A DNA stretch of 64,000 nt. It comes from Aquibacillus halophilus (GTDB lineage: Bacteria; Bacillota; Bacilli; Bacillales; Amphibacillaceae). The stretch covers positions 330 to 64,329 of the forward strand of contig NZ_WJNG01000014.1 in NCBI RefSeq assembly GCF_009649745.1, written 5' to 3'. Positions 61,676 through 64,000 of this stretch are shown here, in pieces. The translations under genes and the position numbers were made by a program. The notes beneath the pieces were generated by a model. It was not told where the DNA came from and searched no databases. It was given only the letters and a program-made list of their open reading frames with translations. Numbering within the stretch: position 1 is the first letter of the stretch; every line of letters starts with the position of its first letter.

Positions 61676-62185
61676 TTGGATAGTGAAGTCTTGCAACAAT
61701 TGATCAACGAGAAAATGCAAACAATAAAAAGGTATTTAATTAAGATTGGTGCTAGTCCTTTAGATGCGGAAGATATAGTTCAAGAATCAGTATACAAATT
61801 TCTCCTCTACGTCGATTCAGTTGAACCCGACAAAGCTTATAGTTGGTTATTCCGGGTCGCGCTAAATAAGTATTACGACCTTTGTAGAAAGCAAAAGAGA
61901 CATGTGACAGTAACTGTTGACGAACAGTTACTAGTTGATTTGCAACCAACACCAGAAAAATTATTGAACGAGAAGGAAAGACAGCTGCAATTTAACACTA
62001 TTCTTAATGAAATGAAGCCACTGTACAAACACTTAATCTTGTTAAAATATGAATTGGACTTGAGTTATCAGGAGATTTGTAAGGTCCTAGATATGAAACA
62101 AGGAACATTGAAATCGCATTTGTTTAGGGCCCGAAATCAGTTTAAAGCATTGTATGAAAAAGGAGTGAAGCAAGATGAAGGATGA
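61676..62185 (+). CDS. ECF-type RNA polymerase sigma factor (plus strand)
   Basis: A 169-residue ECF sigma factor. Region 2 contains LDAEDIVQESVYKFLLYVDSVEPDKAYSWLFRVALNKYYDLCRKQKR, and region 4 contains LLKYELDLSYQEICKVLDMKQGTLKSHLFRARNQFK. It resembles the SigM/YlaC class. A TTG start at 61676 is preferred because AAAGGAGG lies seven bases upstream; the in-frame GTG 61658 lies in front of that SD. It overlaps the anti-sigma gene by 11 bases, a typical sigma/anti-sigma arrangement. Confidence 0.9.
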   Translation: MDSEVLQQLINEKMQTIKRYLIKIGASPLDAEDIVQESVYKFLLYVDSVEPDKAYSWLFRVALNKYYDLCRKQKRHVTVTVDEQLLVDLQPTPEKLLNEKERQLQFNTILNEMKPLYKHLILLKYELDLSYQEICKVLDMKQGTLKSHLFRARNQFKALYEKGVKQDEG

Positions 62186-63164
62186 TAATCAAACAGAACC
62201 TACGGATGAGTTAGACTTTTTTGATGAGAAAAAAAGTACAGATAGATTTACCGAAACGATTAGAAAGGCACAGCGGAAAACAATTTTACGAAATATATTA
62301 ATTTCATTTTCTGTGTCAGTTGTATTATTCATATCGCTGTTTCTATTATGGAGTTTTGCGATGGAATACAGAAAAAATCAGGCAATATATGACGTTAGGC
62401 TTTACGATAGCATATCGAATCCAAACGTAGGAACAGCAGGTTATCAGGTGATTACTAACGGAATCACTAACGGAATATTAGAATATGGACAGTATAAAAT
62501 TATTGATGGAAAGCCAATTGATTGGGGGGAAAAAAAATTATCTTATAGCATATTTGGTGCACTTCACCGATTTGCAGGTGACTACTCACCGATTCAAATT
62601 GAAAAAGAACAGGGTGGAGATGGTCGGAAGTATCATAGGGAAACCAAACAGTTGCTCATGGAGTTTTATCATCCTGATGTTGAATATAGCACGATGATTA
62701 ATGATTTTCCACGTATAGCGAACATGACTGAAAATCTTTCAGCTGAAATGGCTGTTTCATTCACGGAGCGAGTTTCACCTGAACAGGTTAGGGACATGAT
62801 TCCTGAAGGAGTTTCACTTCAATGGTACTGGGTTGCCTCTCATCAAGATGTGGAAGATGATCCACATTACGATCAATCCTATTCTGGGGATTCTCTTTAT
62901 GGATTTGATCATAGAGAAGACTTAGTAGATGAAGAGATGTTCATTAACAATATAAAGTCTGGTGTATCTAAAGAAGATGGGAAGTACTATGAAAACTTTA
63001 ATCAACTTTTTAACTATGTAAGAGGAAATAACGAAGAAATAAGCCCCAATCAAGTAACGGTATTAGGTGCAGTGATAACTGGAACACCAGAGAACTTATT
63101 AAAGATGAAAGAGATTTCAATCATTCGAACAGGGGTATTAGGCGCAACAACAATTAATTATTAA
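62175..63164 (+). CDS. Anti-sigma factor with sigma-regulator N- and C-terminal domains
   Basis: A 329-residue single-pass membrane protein. A cytoplasmic acidic N terminus (LDFFDEKKSTDRFTETIRKAQRKTILRNI) precedes one membrane helix at about 39-65. A large extracytoplasmic domain follows (about 70-329), with VEYSTMINDFPRIANMTENLSAEMAVSF typical of the Sigma_reg_C family. Gene overlap with the ECF sigma makes it the likely anti-sigma factor. The signal sensed is unknown. A terminator follows the gene. Confidence 0.82.
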   Translation: MKDDNQTEPTDELDFFDEKKSTDRFTETIRKAQRKTILRNILISFSVSVVLFISLFLLWSFAMEYRKNQAIYDVRLYDSISNPNVGTAGYQVITNGITNGILEYGQYKIIDGKPIDWGEKKLSYSIFGALHRFAGDYSPIQIEKEQGGDGRKYHRETKQLLMEFYHPDVEYSTMINDFPRIANMTENLSAEMAVSFTERVSPEQVRDMIPEGVSLQWYWVASHQDVEDDPHYDQSYSGDSLYGFDHREDLVDEEMFINNIKSGVSKEDGKYYENFNQLFNYVRGNNEEISPNQVTVLGAVITGTPENLLKMKEISIIRTGVLGATTINY

Positions 63165-63182
63165 TTGATTCAATTTATAAGG

Positions 63183-63219
63183 GAACTCCTATATTGCCGA
63201 GCAATATAGGAGTTCTTTT
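63183..63219 (+). terminator. Rho-independent terminator
   Basis: Perfect stem GAACTCCTATATTGC / GCAATATAGGAGTTC with a TTTT tail after the anti-sigma gene. Confidence 0.92.
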
Positions 63220-63240
63220 GATGATTAATTTAATAGGGTA

Positions 63241-63269
63241 TTGATAAAAAATGGAAAATAGTATATAGT
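63241..63269 (+). promoter_or_regulatory. SigA promoter of the GntR-ABC operon
   Basis: TTGATA (63241-63246), exactly 17 bases, then TATAGT (63264-63269). This is the clearest housekeeping promoter in the window. Confidence 0.7.
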
Positions 63270-63290
63270 ACATTACAACACTAATGCACT
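63267..63290. promoter_or_regulatory. GntR/YtrA-type operator overlapping the promoter
   Basis: AGTACATTA-N6-TAATGCACT is a 24-bp inverted repeat with one mismatch. It overlaps the last three bases of the -10 box and the transcription start, so the GntR-type product of the next gene is expected to repress its own operon here. Confidence 0.65.
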
Positions 63291-63317
63291 GATTTAGTTG
63301 ATATAGGAGGTAAGCTT

Positions 63318-63698
63318 TTGATTGTTCAGGGTGATGGAACGAAGCCAATATATATACAGATTGCTGAATGGCTAGAAACAGAAATATTAAGTGAAAATAT
63401 TAAACCTGATGAAAAAATATATTCTCAATATCAACTTGCTGAGATGTACAATATTAATCCAGCTACTGCAGCAAAAGGATTAACTATCCTTGCAAATGAG
63501 GCTGTTTTATACAAAAAACGAGGACTTGGCATGTTTGTATCAAGTAAAGCAAAAGCAATTATTCTCAAAAAGCGAAAAGGCCAGACATTAAAAAATCTAG
63601 TAACAGACTTGGTATCAGAAGCTAAACGTTTGGATGTTAGTGAAGCAGAATTAATAGGCATGATTAAGTTAGCAAACAGTCAGGGGGAAGGGAAATGA
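63318..63698 (+). CDS. GntR family regulator, YtrA subfamily
   Basis: A 126-residue short GntR regulator. It has the N-terminal winged helix (PIYIQIAEWLETEILSENIKPDEKIYSQYQLAEMYNINPATAAKGLTILANEAVLYKKRGLGMFV) and the short C-terminal dimerisation tail of the YtrA subfamily, which controls ABC exporters. It starts with TTG after AGGAGGTAAG. It overlaps the ABC ATPase gene by four bases and has a matching operator upstream. Confidence 0.92.
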   Translation: MIVQGDGTKPIYIQIAEWLETEILSENIKPDEKIYSQYQLAEMYNINPATAAKGLTILANEAVLYKKRGLGMFVSSKAKAIILKKRKGQTLKNLVTDLVSEAKRLDVSEAELIGMIKLANSQGEGK

Positions 63699-64000
63699 AG
63701 GTGATTGAATGTAATCAAGTATCAAAAGTATATGGAAACCACCATGCGGTGGATCAACTTTCTTTTACAATTGAGGAAAATAAAATTACTGGGTTGATTG
63801 GTCGGAATGGTGCGGGGAAAACAACTCTGCTAAAGATTATTGCAGGGTATCTACGTAAAACGTCAGGTGAAATGAATGTGTTTTCAGAAGAACCTTTTAA
63901 TAATTTGAAAGTCTCAGCAAATATGATTTTTGTCGATGATCAGATGAATTTCCCTACAGCACTGAATCTAGGAGAATTGCTAAAGGCGGCTGATAGCTTT
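63695..64000 (+). CDS. ABC transporter ATPase (partial, cut by window end)
   Basis: The first 102 codons of an ATPase of the YtrB type. The N-terminal MKVIECNQVSKVYGNHHAVD is followed by Walker A GRNGAGKTT near residue 38. It overlaps the GntR gene by four bases, so they form a YtrA-YtrB-like operon. A permease gene would be expected beyond the window. The substrate cannot be told. Confidence 0.88.
   Translation, partial: MKVIECNQVSKVYGNHHAVDQLSFTIEENKITGLIGRNGAGKTTLLKIIAGYLRKTSGEMNVFSEEPFNNLKVSANMIFVDDQMNFPTALNLGELLKAADSF

Overview
The window is low-GC DNA from an endospore-forming member of the Bacillaceae. The nearest relatives are probably the moderately halotolerant Oceanobacillus/Virgibacillus-type genera; this is inferred from gene content and synteny, with no database search. 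Evidence for a spore former includes three alpha/beta-type SASP genes, two YjcZ-type mini-proteins, a YheC/YheD-type protein and YhaL. Osmotic adaptation is indicated by a full OpuA glycine-betaine transporter, an extra OpuAC-type binding protein and two GbsR-type regulators. The block yheB-yheA-yhaQP-yhaON-yhaM-yhaL-prsA-yhaH-trpP-hit-ecsABC-yhaA-hmoB-pbpF-hemEHY matches the chromosomal neighbourhood known from Bacillus subtilis, so most of the window is conserved backbone with small lineage-specific insertions.

Layout. 1-400: 3' end of a 23S rRNA gene, 5S rRNA and the terminator of an rRNA operon. 0.7-14.4 kb: mixed metabolic and small genes (PLP trans-sulfuration enzyme, zinc alcohol dehydrogenase, Mug glycosylase, SDR, two YjcZ-like peptides, methionine aminopeptidase, AzlCD, CDF exporter, WrbA, MFS pump, a VanY-type lipoprotein). 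14.4-17.5 kb: candidate minus-strand sRNA, fumarase, three tandem SASPs, a zinc-ribbon protein. 18-20.7 kb: msmX and a PucR-type regulator. 20.8-33.7 kb: the yhe/yha block, with the SbcCD-like YhaO/YhaN pair behind a LexA-like box. 34.6-40.8 kb: small membrane proteins, a GbsR-type regulator and the opuA locus. 40.8-47.6 kb: yhaH, trpP, hit, ecsABC, yhaA, ferritin-like protein. 47.9-52.5 kb: PAP2 phosphatase, liaF-liaS-liaR envelope-stress system, BdbC plus a thioredoxin-like partner. 53.2-59.8 kb: heme monooxygenase HmoB, PbpF, and hemE-hemH-hemY. 59.8-64 kb: two divergent ECF sigma operons, then a GntR regulator with an ABC ATPase cut off by the window end.

The most unusual items are these. 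(1) Three copies of a roughly 590-680 bp intergenic element (17511-18098, 33873-34530 reversed, 52572-53254), each bounded by similar imperfect terminal inverted repeats. Each holds two GC-rich hairpin modules in opposite orientation, and the closing stem of one module keeps its pairing although its sequence differs between copies. (2) Two adjacent OpuAC-type binding proteins whose two lobes are encoded in opposite order, i.e. circular permutants side by side. (3) Two candidate minus-strand non-coding RNAs with strong terminators. (4) A transmembrane hairpin in the middle of the SbcC-like YhaN. Start codons were reassigned in many genes from Shine-Dalgarno (SD) spacing, and several genes use TTG or GTG.
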